Source: Phocaeicola_A sp045545095 (GTDB taxonomy: Bacteria; Bacteroidota; Bacteroidia; Bacteroidales; Bacteroidaceae). From it: 64,000 nt of DNA. Both the position numbers and the translations under genes were made by a program. Positions 52,974-61,280 of the stretch are shown here, one piece after another. The notes under the pieces are model-generated. The model saw only the letters and a list, made by a program, of their open reading frames with translations. It ran no database searches and was not told the DNA's origin. Within the stretch, counting starts at the first letter, position 1. The number at the start of each line of letters is the position of its first letter. The stretch is taken from positions 1 through 64,000 of the forward strand of contig JAZQAG010000031.1 of assembly GCA_045545095.1 (NCBI GenBank). Reading direction: 5' to 3'.

Positions 52974-53264
52974 TCACTGGAATACAATATCGACGATGAC
53001 CTGTGCCCCCACAGCTTCGTTGAGGCGATGTATGATGGTTTGTTTGGACATTTGGAGGTTTTGCCTGAGAGCAGGTGAGGTGATGTGCACGTGCAATGTT
53101 TGGTTCTTTATATAGAGTTTCCCGGTATATTTGGCAATGGCCTTCCCCAGAACTGTTTCCCATGCTTGGATGAGTCTATACTCATTCAATGGGGACTCCA
53201 GTCCTTCTTCGCGTAGAAAACGACGGATCATGTCGCCAATGGGCAGGGCATTGCTTCTCTTCAT
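52974..53264 (-). CDS. DUF721/DciA-like protein
   Basis: 96 residues matching DUF721 (IQAWETVLGKAIAKYTGKLYIKNQTLHVHITSPALRQ). DciA, which loads replicative helicase in many bacteria, belongs to this family. It is just downstream of recF (33 bases), a common pair. The Bacteroidetes protein is short, with little beyond the core domain, so helicase loading is plausible but not shown. Confidence 0.85.
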   Translation of the reverse strand: MKRSNALPIGDMIRRFLREEGLESPLNEYRLIQAWETVLGKAIAKYTGKLYIKNQTLHVHITSPALRQNLQMSKQTIIHRLNEAVGAQVIVDIVFQ

Positions 53265-53297
53265 GCGTGTACCTTATTATATCTTTCTTTATAACTT

Positions 53298-54401
53298 CTA
53301 TTCCTGTCCTTTTACCTCACCGTTTTCGATCTCAAATAGAGTGTAAGGCTGATCTATATTGTGAAGTATGCTGTCGAGGTGGTCCCGATTGGTATCTGTA
53401 ATGAAAATTTGGCCAAAACTCTCTCCGGAGACTAATTTGACAATTTGTTCTACACGTGTCGCATCAAGTTTGTCGAAAATGTCATCTAACAGCAATATCG
53501 GGGTCGTTTGGCTGCCTGTGCGATGGAGAAAATCGAACTGAGCCAATTTCAGGGCAATAAGGTATGTCTTGTTTTGTCCTTGTGAACCTTCCCGTTTGAT
53601 GGGATAGTCGCCAAGTTTCATTTCCAATTCGTCTTTGTGAATGCCGTGGAGTGAATATCCGACGATACGGTCTTTGGCTCGACTTTGCCGGATGATATCG
53701 AGTAGAGGACCTCGTTGCGCATGGGATATATAGTTGAGACTCACCTCTTCGTTCCCTTGTGAAATAAAAGCATAAAAACGTTGGAAGGTGGGTATGAATT
53801 CCCGTATAAATTCTTCGCGCCGGTGGTAAATCAGTTCGCCGGTAGTGGCCATCATCTCCTCCCATACATTTAATAATTCAGGATCGGGTTCTTCCTCAGC
53901 CTTCAATAAGGCATTACGCTGTTGAAGAGCCTTGTTGTAGCGCATAAGGGCATCAAGGTATGTACGGTCATACTGGGAAATGACCACATCCATGAATCGG
54001 CGACGTTCTTCGCTACCTCCGGCAATGAGGTCTGAATCTGCAGGGGATACAATGACAACAGGGATGAAACCGATGTGGTCGGCCAAGCGTTGGTAGTCCT
54101 TCTTGTTCCGCTTGAACTGCTTTTTGCGTCCTCTTTTCATTCCACAATAAATCTCCTCAGGTGTGCCATCGGCCTGTTCGTAGAATCCCTGTATGACGAA
54201 AAATTCTTCATCATGGCGGATTATCTGAGAATCAATAGGATTGGTGCAACTTTTACAAAAAGAGAGGTAATATACGGCATCTAACAGGTTGGTTTTGCCA
54301 ACTCCATTATGACCGATAAAACAATTTAGCTTTGGCGAGAATTCAAGCTCAGCCTGTCGGATATTCTTGTAGTTTAAAATGGAAATTCGGTTCAGTATCA
54401 T
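53298..54401 (-). CDS. recF: DNA replication/repair protein RecF
   Basis: 367 residues from the ATG at 54401, normal for RecF; the open frame extends 21 codons further without support. Walker A GHNGVGKT at residues 30-37, the signature region and LLLDDIFDKLDATRVEQIV (Walker B and D-loop). It loads RecA at single-stranded gaps with RecO/RecR. In this organism it pairs with DUF721 rather than dnaA/dnaN, so no origin is implied. A -7-like TATTTTTG lies on the minus strand at 54431-54424. Confidence 0.95.
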   Translation of the reverse strand: MILNRISILNYKNIRQAELEFSPKLNCFIGHNGVGKTNLLDAVYYLSFCKSCTNPIDSQIIRHDEEFFVIQGFYEQADGTPEEIYCGMKRGRKKQFKRNKKDYQRLADHIGFIPVVIVSPADSDLIAGGSEERRRFMDVVISQYDRTYLDALMRYNKALQQRNALLKAEEEPDPELLNVWEEMMATTGELIYHRREEFIREFIPTFQRFYAFISQGNEEVSLNYISHAQRGPLLDIIRQSRAKDRIVGYSLHGIHKDELEMKLGDYPIKREGSQGQNKTYLIALKLAQFDFLHRTGSQTTPILLLDDIFDKLDATRVEQIVKLVSGESFGQIFITDTNRDHLDSILHNIDQPYTLFEIENGEVKGQE

Positions 54402-54493
54402 TACCCTTACTTCATATTTCGGGCAAAAATAGCCATAAATCTTCATTAATCCGTCTTTATTCATTGAATATTTGCAAAAAAGTAGCTTACAAA

Positions 54494-54525
54494 TTTCGTC
54501 AATCTATAGAAAAAGGCTAAATTTG
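54494..54525 (+). promoter_or_regulatory. Promoter for the TPR protein
   Basis: TTTC at 54494-54497, 20-base spacer, TAAATTTG at 54518-54525, 50 bases before the start codon. Confidence 0.5.
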
Positions 54526-54575
54526 CCCGCTGAATGCGTTAATGTGAACCGAAAATAATAAAAGAAATATATAAA

Positions 54576-55253
54576 ATGGCAAAACAGACAAACAAACAGA
54601 CAGAAGTGAGTGTGGAAGAGGTAGTAAACAAATCGGAAGCATTCCTCACCAAAAACAAAAACACCATTTTGGGTGCTATCGTTGCAGTAATTGTACTTAT
54701 TGCAGGAGTGATTTGTTACAATAACTTCGTGAGTGCTCCTCGTGAGCAAAAAGCCGCAGAGGCTCTTTTCCCAGCAGAGCAATTGTTCCGCGCCGGTTCT
54801 TATGAAATGGCCCTCAATGGTGATTCATTGGGAACTGTAGGCCTTATCGAGATTGCTGAAGAATATGGTAGCACTAAGGCTGGTAATTTGGCTAATGCTT
54901 ATGCAGGAATAGCATTGGCACAGTTGAAGAAGTATGAAGAAGCCGTTGAGTATCTGAATGCTTTTAGTGCAGATGATGCAATGGTTGCTCCTGCCGTATT
55001 GGGTACATTAGGTAACTGCTATGCACAACTTGGCCAAAGCGAAAAGGCTGCTGCCACATTGATGGAGGCTGCTACCAAGGCTGATAGCCATTCGCTGAGC
55101 CCTATCTATTTATTAGATGCAGGTCAAATTTATGAGAACTTGGGTCAGTATGAGAAAGCGGTAGAGGCATACGAGCAAATCAAGAATAAGTACTTCAACT
55201 CTATGCAGGCTTACGATATCGATAAGTATATCGAGCGTGCTTCTAATCGTTGA
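54576..55253 (+). CDS. Membrane-anchored TPR protein (YfgM-like)
   Basis: 225 residues. A single transmembrane helix at about 29-50 after a short polar N-terminus, then four or so tetratricopeptide repeats (for example AGNLANAYAGIALAQLKKYEEAVEYLNAF and GQIYENLGQYEKAVEAYEQIKNKY). This resembles YfgM-type proteins that work with periplasmic folding factors at the Sec translocon. Function here is inferred from architecture. Confidence 0.82.
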   Translation: MAKQTNKQTEVSVEEVVNKSEAFLTKNKNTILGAIVAVIVLIAGVICYNNFVSAPREQKAAEALFPAEQLFRAGSYEMALNGDSLGTVGLIEIAEEYGSTKAGNLANAYAGIALAQLKKYEEAVEYLNAFSADDAMVAPAVLGTLGNCYAQLGQSEKAAATLMEAATKADSHSLSPIYLLDAGQIYENLGQYEKAVEAYEQIKNKYFNSMQAYDIDKYIERASNR

Positions 55254-55301
55254 ATTGTAGATATCTTCATTAATTAAAATACTAAGTGTTTTAGATCTTC
55301 T

Positions 55302-55387
55302 TCAGGCACGGATTACACGGATAAACACGGATGAATCTATAAATTATGGATCGTGTGCTTTCCTTGTAGCCCGTGCCTGATTTTTTA
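55302..55387 (+). terminator. Long-loop hairpin terminator with CACGGAT repeats
   Basis: TCAGGCACGG at 55302-55311 pairs with CCGTGCCTGA at 55371-55380 and is followed by TTTTTT. The long loop contains CACGG words (GATTACACGG, AAACACGGATG). Probably ends the TPR-protein transcript. The rest of 55254-55434 holds no gene. Confidence 0.6.
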
Positions 55388-55434
55388 TTCATACATTTGA
55401 ATTTCATCAATAATAATTTCATAAAAACAGAATT

Positions 55435-55929
55435 ATGGCTACAGCCTTTCATAATTTGTCGGATTACGATGCCGAATCTGTTCCTGATGCCTCCGCCATG
55501 CGTTTTGGCATTGTTGTATCTGAATGGAACAGTAATATTACAAGTGCTCTATTGGATGGAGCAGTTACCACGTTAAAGAAACACGGTGCGCTCGAAGAAA
55601 ATATTCTTGTGCAGACAGTGCCCGGAAGTTTTGAGTTGACGTATGGTTCAGCACAGATGATTAAGAGTGGTAAAGTGGATGCCGTGATTGCTATCGGATG
55701 CGTAGTGCGTGGTGATACTCCCCATTTTGATTATGTGTGTATGGGGGCAACGAATGGTATCACCCAGTTGAATACCGTATCAGATATTCCTGTAATATAC
55801 GGCTTGATTACGACCAATAATATGCAGCAAGCAGAAGACCGTTGTGGTGGAACTTTGGGTAACAAAGGAGATGAATGTGCCATTACTGCAATAAAAATGG
55901 TGGATTTTGCTTGCAAGTTAAAAAAATAA
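55435..55929 (+). CDS. ribH: 6,7-dimethyl-8-ribityllumazine synthase
   Basis: 164 residues. It condenses the ribityl-uracil amine with dihydroxybutanone phosphate in riboflavin synthesis. Motifs: VVSEWNSNIT, VPGSFELTYG, AIGCVVRGDTPHFDYVC with the catalytic His. No FMN riboswitch is visible upstream. The promoter of the following tRNAs lies partly inside its last codons. Confidence 0.95.
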   Translation: MATAFHNLSDYDAESVPDASAMRFGIVVSEWNSNITSALLDGAVTTLKKHGALEENILVQTVPGSFELTYGSAQMIKSGKVDAVIAIGCVVRGDTPHFDYVCMGATNGITQLNTVSDIPVIYGLITTNNMQQAEDRCGGTLGNKGDECAITAIKMVDFACKLKK

Positions 55930-55941
55930 GTCGTACCTTTG
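55910..55941 (+). promoter_or_regulatory. Promoter of the tRNA-Tyr/tRNA-Gly pair
   Basis: CTTG at 55910-55913 (inside ribH), a 20-base spacer, TACCTTTG at 55934-55941 followed by CAGC. Identical elements and spacing precede ffs/tRNA-Thr. Confidence 0.6.
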
Positions 55942-55981
55942 CAGCGCAATTGAGGATAAACCTCTTTCTTCAGTTGCTCTT

Positions 55982-56064
55982 GGGCAAATACCAGAGTGGC
56001 CAAATGGGGCAGACTGTAAATCTGCTGGCTTACGCCTTCGGTGGTTCGAATCCATCTTTGCCCA
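55982..56064 (+). tRNA. tRNA-Tyr (anticodon GUA)
   Basis: Acceptor GGGCAAA/TTTGCCC, anticodon loop CTGTAAA with GTA, a long class II variable arm as expected for tRNA-Tyr, and T loop TTCGAAT. CCA is not encoded (ACA follows). Confidence 0.95.
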
Positions 56065-56073
56065 CATAAAGTT

Positions 56074-56149
56074 GCGGAAGTAGCTCAGTTGATAGAGCAT
56101 TAGCCTTCCAAGCTGAGGGTCGCGGGTTTGAGCCCCGTCTTCCGCTCCA
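56074..56149 (+). tRNA. tRNA-Gly (anticodon UCC)
   Basis: Acceptor GCGGAAG/CTTCCGC, anticodon loop CTTCCAA with TCC, T arm GCGGG/CCCCG with loop TTTGAGC. CCA is encoded at the 3' end (56147-56149). Nine bases after tRNA-Tyr, so co-transcribed. Confidence 0.95.
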
Positions 56150-56154
56150 TAGTA

Positions 56155-56180
56155 GGATGTGTTGAACACATCCTTTTTTT
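56155..56180 (+). terminator. Intrinsic terminator after the tRNAs
   Basis: GGATGTGT at 56155-56162 pairs with ACACATCC at 56166-56173, with a 3-base loop and T7 after it. It ends the tRNA transcript. Confidence 0.88.
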
Positions 56181-56250
56181 GTATCCGGGAATTAGATATT
56201 CTACAGAGTTATTAATAATTTGAAGAATACAGTAGGATGCTTTTGGAAAA

Positions 56251-57147
56251 TCAAAGAGCCTTGTTGATAAAGTTTTTAATAGACATCTCGTCATCAGGGT
56301 GAAACCATGTGATGTCTTTGTCGCGTTTGAACCAAGTCATCTGCTTGCGCGAATAAATGCGCGAATTCTGCTTAATCTTTTCAATCGCAAAATCAAGCGT
56401 CCAAGTTCCGTCCAGGAACATGAATAGCTCTTTATAGCCCACGGTATTCAAGGAGTTGAGATGCCGATAAGGAAGAACATTCTTGACTTCATCCAATAGT
56501 CCCTCTTCTATCATTATATCTACTCTGCGATTGATGCGCTCGTAAAGCTCTTCCCGGTCACGTTTCAAACCTATTTTGATAATGCGGAAAGGACGTTCTT
56601 TCTCTGTTTGGGTACGGAAAGAGGTGTAAGTTCGCCCTGTCATGTGGCAAATTTCTAATGCATGGATAACCCGCTTCGGATTCTTTAAGTCCACAATGCG
56701 GTAATATTCTGGGTCGAGCAGGCGTAATTCGGCGCAAAGGGCTTCCAATCCTTCTGATTCATATCTTTCCATCATGAAAGCTCGTGTCTCTTCATCTACG
56801 GTGGGGATATCGTCTATGCCTTTGCATACAGCATCAATGTACATCATTGAACCGCCTGTCAATAAAACGCTTTCATTGGATTTAAAGAGTCGGGAGATAC
56901 ATTCTATGGCCTCTTCCTCATAACGGGCTGCACTATAATAATCCGTTAGAGAAAGATTTCCTACAAAATGATGCTTTACTCGTGACAGTTGTTCTTGAGT
57001 GGGGGAAGCAGTACCGATTTTTAACTCCGCATACATTTGGCGTGAATCAGCAGAAACGATATCGCAGCCCAACATTTCGGCGATGTTGAGACTGAGTTCT
57101 GTTTTTCCTACACCTGTGGGGCCAATCAGTACAAAGAGGGTTTTCAA
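56251..57147 (-). CDS. miaA: tRNA dimethylallyltransferase
   Basis: 298 residues taking the TTG at 57147 as start, which gives the family N-terminus MKTLFVLIGPTGVGKT (P-loop at 9-16); no in-frame ATG lies nearby. It adds a dimethylallyl group to A37 of tRNAs reading UNN codons, such as the tRNA-Tyr here. SADSRQMY and MTGRTYTSFR are typical. The region before the start is a repeat, and its inverted arms end 25 bases upstream. Confidence 0.9.
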   Translation of the reverse strand: MKTLFVLIGPTGVGKTELSLNIAEMLGCDIVSADSRQMYAELKIGTASPTQEQLSRVKHHFVGNLSLTDYYSAARYEEEAIECISRLFKSNESVLLTGGSMMYIDAVCKGIDDIPTVDEETRAFMMERYESEGLEALCAELRLLDPEYYRIVDLKNPKRVIHALEICHMTGRTYTSFRTQTEKERPFRIIKIGLKRDREELYERINRRVDIMIEEGLLDEVKNVLPYRHLNSLNTVGYKELFMFLDGTWTLDFAIEKIKQNSRIYSRKQMTWFKRDKDITWFHPDDEMSIKNFINKAL

Positions 57148-57171
57148 TGTGGTAAAACGTGTCAATGTGTT

Positions 57172-57240
57172 AATGTGCCAATATGCTAATACCCCAATAC
57201 TGTCAATTTAAATTATAGGATATTAGCATATTGGCACATT
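57172..57240. repeat. 19-bp perfect inverted repeat upstream of miaA
   Basis: AATGTGCCAATATGCTAAT at 57172-57190 is repeated in reverse complement at 57222-57240, with a 31-base loop. Related words (AATGTGTTAATGTGCC, AATGTGGTAAAACG) continue to the miaA start. The hairpin lies between two minus-strand genes and would form in the transcript before miaA. Confidence 0.8.
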
Positions 57241-57246
57241 CTGTAT

Positions 57247-57804
57247 TTATTCATAAGGGATATTTTCGTCGAGTGAAGCGGCGTCTCCCATGCTGAATCC
57301 ATCCGGGTCGAATTCATCCATGTCGAAATCTTCGTCACCATAGAAATTCTCACCGAGATCCAAACTGGTGTCTTTGGCCATCAATTCGTCAAAGTCGATA
57401 ACTTGCTGTGGGGCTTCTCCATGTTTTTTGCTACAAACAGCTTTATCTATATCCTGTCCATAAAGAATCTCGGATAATTCAATGAAGAATACACGGTCCG
57501 CCAACGGATCAAATACATACAGCAAGTGACACTTCTCTTCGTCTTCACAAAGTTCGTTGAGTGGAGTCTCGCGCATGATGTAAGAGTCCTCTTCTGAACT
57601 GCTTCCCATATCTTCGAGAGTCACTTCCTGTTCTTTTTCCCAGTTCTCATCACACAAGAAGAATGATGTCATTTGATCATCTTTATAACCACAACTGCGC
57701 AAGATGCATTCATGCAAATCATAGAATGTGGCTTCCGAATCAATTTTGACTTCTCTGAGGAAATCATCTGCTTCGTCAGAGATAATGGTGAATCTATATA
57801 CCAT
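57247..57804 (-). CDS. PRiA4_ORF3-like acidic protein
   Basis: 185 residues with an N-terminal half resembling the plasmid pRiA4b ORF-3 family (VYRFTIISDEADDFLREVKIDSEATFYDLHECIL, YGQDIDK) and a very acidic C-terminal tail (about 135-185). Databases often label such proteins as IS1096 passenger proteins, but no transposon is here. Function unknown. It lies between lpxA and miaA in the same direction. Confidence 0.7.
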   Translation of the reverse strand: MVYRFTIISDEADDFLREVKIDSEATFYDLHECILRSCGYKDDQMTSFFLCDENWEKEQEVTLEDMGSSSEEDSYIMRETPLNELCEDEEKCHLLYVFDPLADRVFFIELSEILYGQDIDKAVCSKKHGEAPQQVIDFDELMAKDTSLDLGENFYGDEDFDMDEFDPDGFSMGDAASLDENIPYE

Positions 57805-57818
57805 AATTGTTCTGTGTT

Positions 57819-58586
57819 TTATCGGATGATTCCTCGTGACGAACTCTCAATGAATGTCACGATGTACTCAATCTCCGGACTCATAGGAATCTCGGCTTTG
57901 ATGCGCTCCAAGGCTTCGCTTACATTCAAACCGCTGTTGTAGATGAGACGGTATGCGTTGTGGATGTTTTCAATCAATTCATTGCTGAATCCACGACGGC
58001 GCAAGCCTATAAGATTGATACCACTGTATGCCACAGGTTCGCGGGCAGCGATGATATACGGAGGGATATCTTTACTAAAGCGAGTACCTCCTTGAATCAT
58101 GCCGTATCCTCCTACCCGGCAGAATTGGTGCATCAGGACGTTGGCGCTGACGATTGAATTATCATCAATGACAGTTTCTCCTGCCATCTTTGTACCATTT
58201 CCTATGATGCAATTGTTGCCCACAGCAGCATCGTGTGCCACGTGTACGCCTTCCATCAGAAGGTTGTTGTTGCCCACTACAGTTTTGTTTTTAGCTGCAG
58301 TACCGCGGTTGATGGTCACGTTTTCACGGATGGTATTATTGTCGCCCACCTCGGCTGTTGTCTCTTCTCCACGGAACTTCAAGTCCTGAGGAACAGCACC
58401 GATGACTGCTCCAGGGAAAATGCGGTTGCCATTTCCTATGCGGGCACCATAAAGGATATTCACATTGGCCATGATGACGTTGTTGTCGCCAATGACCACA
58501 TTCTTGTCGATGAAGCAGAAAGGACCAATTTCTACATTGTTTCCTATTTTGGCTTCGGGATCGATATAAGCTAATGGACTAATCAT
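57819..58586 (-). CDS. lpxA: UDP-N-acetylglucosamine acyltransferase
   Basis: 255 residues, normal length. First enzyme of lipid A synthesis, transferring hydroxyacyl from ACP to UDP-GlcNAc in the cytoplasm. Left-handed beta-helix hexapeptide repeats run through residues 1-190 (GNNVEIGPFCFIDKNVVIGDNN), with the catalytic His in EGVHVAHDAAVGNN. It follows lpxC-fabZ after a 107-base repeat-filled gap, in the order lpxD, lpxC-fabZ, lpxA. Confidence 0.95.
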   Translation of the reverse strand: MISPLAYIDPEAKIGNNVEIGPFCFIDKNVVIGDNNVIMANVNILYGARIGNGNRIFPGAVIGAVPQDLKFRGEETTAEVGDNNTIRENVTINRGTAAKNKTVVGNNNLLMEGVHVAHDAAVGNNCIIGNGTKMAGETVIDDNSIVSANVLMHQFCRVGGYGMIQGGTRFSKDIPPYIIAAREPVAYSGINLIGLRRRGFSNELIENIHNAYRLIYNSGLNVSEALERIKAEIPMSPEIEYIVTFIESSSRGIIR

Positions 58587-58595
58587 ATCTTTTAG

Positions 58596-58694
58596 TTTTT
58601 AGCTACAAGCTATGAGCTACGAGTAATAGCTCAAAACTTGTAACTTGATTATTCTTCATATTAACTTGTAGCTCGTAGCTTGTCACTCGTAGCT
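58596..58694. repeat. TAGCTCGTAGCT repeat, lpxC-lpxA gap
   Basis: Degenerate units of TAGCTACAAGCTATGAGC and its reverse complement (ACTTGTAGCTCGTAGCTTG, CACTCGTAGCTTA) occur on both sides of an AT-rich centre, giving an imperfect long hairpin. The right end touches the lpxC-fabZ stop. Confidence 0.7.
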
Positions 58695-60079
58695 TATTTG
58701 TTCTTTATTATCTGTGCCATGAATTCAGCTTCGCAGACAATCTTTTCGCCAACGAAGACATATCCCTTCATCGTTGAAATGCCACGACGGAGAGGAGCAG
58801 TCATTTCCACACGGAAGATCAATGTATCACCAGGCACTACTTTCTGGCGGAATTTTACTCCGTCAATCTTCATGAAGTATGTGCTCCAACGATCTGGTTC
58901 TTCTACTGAATTCAGTACAAGCAATCCTCCAACCTGAGCCATGGCTTCTACTTGCAATACGCCCGGCATGACAGGTTCTTGCGGGAAGTGTCCTTGGAAG
59001 AATGGCTCGTTGGCTGTTACATTCTTTACTCCCACGATGTAGTTGGCGCCAATCTCTATCACTTTATCCACCAATTGGAAAGGATAGCGGTGGGGGAGAA
59101 GTTCGCGGATGCGGTTCACATCCATGATGGGAGCATCATTCGGGTTATAGATAGGAGCTTGCACATCGTGCAATTTGATTTCTTTGCGGATAAGACGGGC
59201 AAACTTGTTATTCACCGTATGTCCGGGACGGGTTGCAATGATGCGTCCCTTGATGGGCTTACCGATAAGGGCAAGGTCGCCAATGATATCAAGCAGTTTG
59301 TGGCGGGCGGGCTCGTTTGAATGTACCAGAGGAATATGGTTGATATATCCCAATTTGGTCGCATCCATATGGGGAACTCCCATGATGTCAGCCAATTTGT
59401 CAAAGCGCTCCTGATCCATTTGGCGTTCATAGATGACGATGGCATTGTCCAAATCACCACCCTTTACCAGACCGGCATTGAGGAGGGGCTCGATTTCGCG
59501 TACGAATACGAATGTTCGGCTTGACGCAATCTCTTCAGCAAAGTTTTCCATATTGTCCAGTGTGGCAAACTGGTTGAACAAAACTTGCGAATCGTATGAA
59601 ATCAATGCATTGACACTGAAGTGCTCATCGGGGAGAATCATGATGGAGGAGCCAGTCTCCTCATCTCTGTATTCTATCTTAGACTTGATGATATAGTAGT
59701 CCTTGACTGCTGTCTGCTCTTCAAGACCAACTCGTTGGATGTTCTCAACGTAGAACTTGGCACTACCGTCCAATATGGGGAATTCAGGACCATTAACCTG
59801 AATCAAACAGTTATCTATACCTGCGGCATACAATGCAGCCATAGCATGTTCGATGGTGCTGACTTTGATGTCGCCTTTGCAAAGGACAGTTCCGCGAGTG
59901 GTATTTCCAACATTTTCTGCAACAGCATCAATGATAGGTTGTCCTTCCAAGTCGATACGCTGGATTTTATATCCATGGTTGTCCGGTGCTGGATTGAATG
60001 TCACGGTCAGGTTAAGCCCCGTGTGAAGGCCTTTTCCGCAAAGTGAAAAGCTGCCTTTTAGCGTCTTTTGTTTCAGCAT
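58694..60079 (-). CDS. lpxC: LpxC-FabZ fusion (deacetylase / hydroxyacyl-ACP dehydratase)
   Basis: 461 residues. Residues 1 to about 310 are LpxC, the zinc deacetylase committing to lipid A (KGLHTGLNLTVTF, STIEHAMAALYAAGIDN, HKLLDIIGDLALIG). Residues about 315-461 are FabZ (LLPHRYPFQLVDKV, GHFPQEPVMPGVLQVEAMAQ), which dehydrates hydroxyacyl-ACP. The fusion links lipid A and fatty-acid synthesis, which compete for the same hydroxyacyl pool; it is typical of Bacteroidetes. It starts 5 bases after lpxD ends. Confidence 0.96.
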   Translation of the reverse strand: MLKQKTLKGSFSLCGKGLHTGLNLTVTFNPAPDNHGYKIQRIDLEGQPIIDAVAENVGNTTRGTVLCKGDIKVSTIEHAMAALYAAGIDNCLIQVNGPEFPILDGSAKFYVENIQRVGLEEQTAVKDYYIIKSKIEYRDEETGSSIMILPDEHFSVNALISYDSQVLFNQFATLDNMENFAEEIASSRTFVFVREIEPLLNAGLVKGGDLDNAIVIYERQMDQERFDKLADIMGVPHMDATKLGYINHIPLVHSNEPARHKLLDIIGDLALIGKPIKGRIIATRPGHTVNNKFARLIRKEIKLHDVQAPIYNPNDAPIMDVNRIRELLPHRYPFQLVDKVIEIGANYIVGVKNVTANEPFFQGHFPQEPVMPGVLQVEAMAQVGGLLVLNSVEEPDRWSTYFMKIDGVKFRQKVVPGDTLIFRVEMTAPLRRGISTMKGYVFVGEKIVCEAEFMAQIIKNK

Positions 60080-60084
60080 ATTAT

Positions 60085-61125
60085 TTATTTGTTCAATTGT
60101 TTTTTGAGTTCTTCAATTTCTTTCTGTAACGTATTGAGAGTGGCATACATGTCTGGCAATCTCTTGGTGACTACCGATGCGCGCGCAAACAACTTGGCGT
60201 CAATTGCAGGAGAACCCATGACGGTCTGTCCTCCCTTCATGTTGCCAGGGATGCCGGTTTGTGCACCTACAAACAGACGGTCTCCGATGGTTGAATGACC
60301 GGCAACACCAACTTGTCCGCCGAACATACACCATTCACCGATTTTAGTGCTTCCGGCGATACCGCATTGGGATGCCATTACCGTGTTGGCACCTACCTCT
60401 ACATTGTGGGCAACTTGGATAAGGTTATCCAGTTTGACACCCTTGCGGATGATGGTGGCTCCCATGGTGGCGCGGTCGATACAGGTGTTGGCTCCAACCT
60501 CTACATTGTCTTCGATGACAACGTTGCCTATTTGGGGAATTTTCTCGTAGCCATCGGCTGCAGGGGCATGTCCGAAACCATCGGCGCCAATGACGCTTCC
60601 TGCATGCAAGATGACGTTGTTGCCAATGCGGCATTCATGATAGATGGTAACGTTGGGATAGACGATACAGCCAGCTCCCACTTTGGCATAGTCACCAACA
60701 TAGGCATGAGCATGAATCTGTGTGTTATCGCCAATAACCGCATTCTCGCCAATGACGGCAAATGGGGCTATATACACGTTATTGCCGATTTGTGCAGAAT
60801 CTGAAATAGATGCTAAAGGACTGATACCAGTCTTTTTGGGCTTGCTCATTTCATAGAGCGTCAATAATTTGGCTATGCATTCATAAGCATTGTCCACCTT
60901 GATAAGTGTTGTCTTGACTTCCTTTTCAGGAACGAAGTCCTTGTTCACCAAGACAATGCTTGACTGTGTCTCATAAAGATAATGGGCATATTTAGGGTTG
61001 GCCAGAAATGATATGGCTCCAGGCATACCCTCTTCTATTTTTGCAAATGTTTGAACAGTAGCATTCTCGTCACCCACGACAATGCCTTGAATATATTCGG
61101 CAATCTGTTTGGCGGAAAATTCCAT
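60085..61125 (-). CDS. lpxD: UDP-3-O-acylglucosamine N-acyltransferase
   Basis: 346 residues. Third lipid A step: adds hydroxyacyl to the 2-amine of UDP-3-O-acyl-glucosamine. N-terminal uridine-binding domain (about 1-100), hexapeptide beta-helix (about 105-300) and a C-terminal helix. Family marks are GADGFGHAPAADGYEKIPQ and QVAHNVEVGANTVMASQ (catalytic His). First gene of the lpxD, lpxC-fabZ, lpxA run; 155 bases to the HD gene upstream hold AT-rich sequence only. Confidence 0.95.
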   Translation of the reverse strand: MEFSAKQIAEYIQGIVVGDENATVQTFAKIEEGMPGAISFLANPKYAHYLYETQSSIVLVNKDFVPEKEVKTTLIKVDNAYECIAKLLTLYEMSKPKKTGISPLASISDSAQIGNNVYIAPFAVIGENAVIGDNTQIHAHAYVGDYAKVGAGCIVYPNVTIYHECRIGNNVILHAGSVIGADGFGHAPAADGYEKIPQIGNVVIEDNVEVGANTCIDRATMGATIIRKGVKLDNLIQVAHNVEVGANTVMASQCGIAGSTKIGEWCMFGGQVGVAGHSTIGDRLFVGAQTGIPGNMKGGQTVMGSPAIDAKLFARASVVTKRLPDMYATLNTLQKEIEELKKQLNK

Positions 61126-61280
61126 TTTTTCTTAATTTCTTATGGTTACTTACACATCATATCGGGTACAATAAAGCTCAGTTTGTGCTTTCTCCCCTTT
61201 ATTAATTGTGCAAATTACGCATTTTTTTTTCAAATCTCACTACAATTAGCCAAATATTTATTATCATTTTCACACTTTTA

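Noticed and set aside
53298..54401. recF as a sign of the replication origin
   Set aside because: dnaA, dnaN and gyrB are not nearby and no DnaA-box cluster was seen in the gaps.
54402..54464. Longer N-terminus for RecF
   Set aside because: The additional 21 codons lack family similarity and cross a promoter-like TATTTTTG; RecF proteins start at MILNRIS-like sequence.
55254..55434. FMN riboswitch before ribH
   Set aside because: The gap contains CACGGAT repeats and a terminator; none of the conserved FMN-element sequence is visible.
57247..57804. Transposon passenger gene
   Set aside because: Only the family label suggests IS1096; no transposase, terminal repeats or target duplication are visible.
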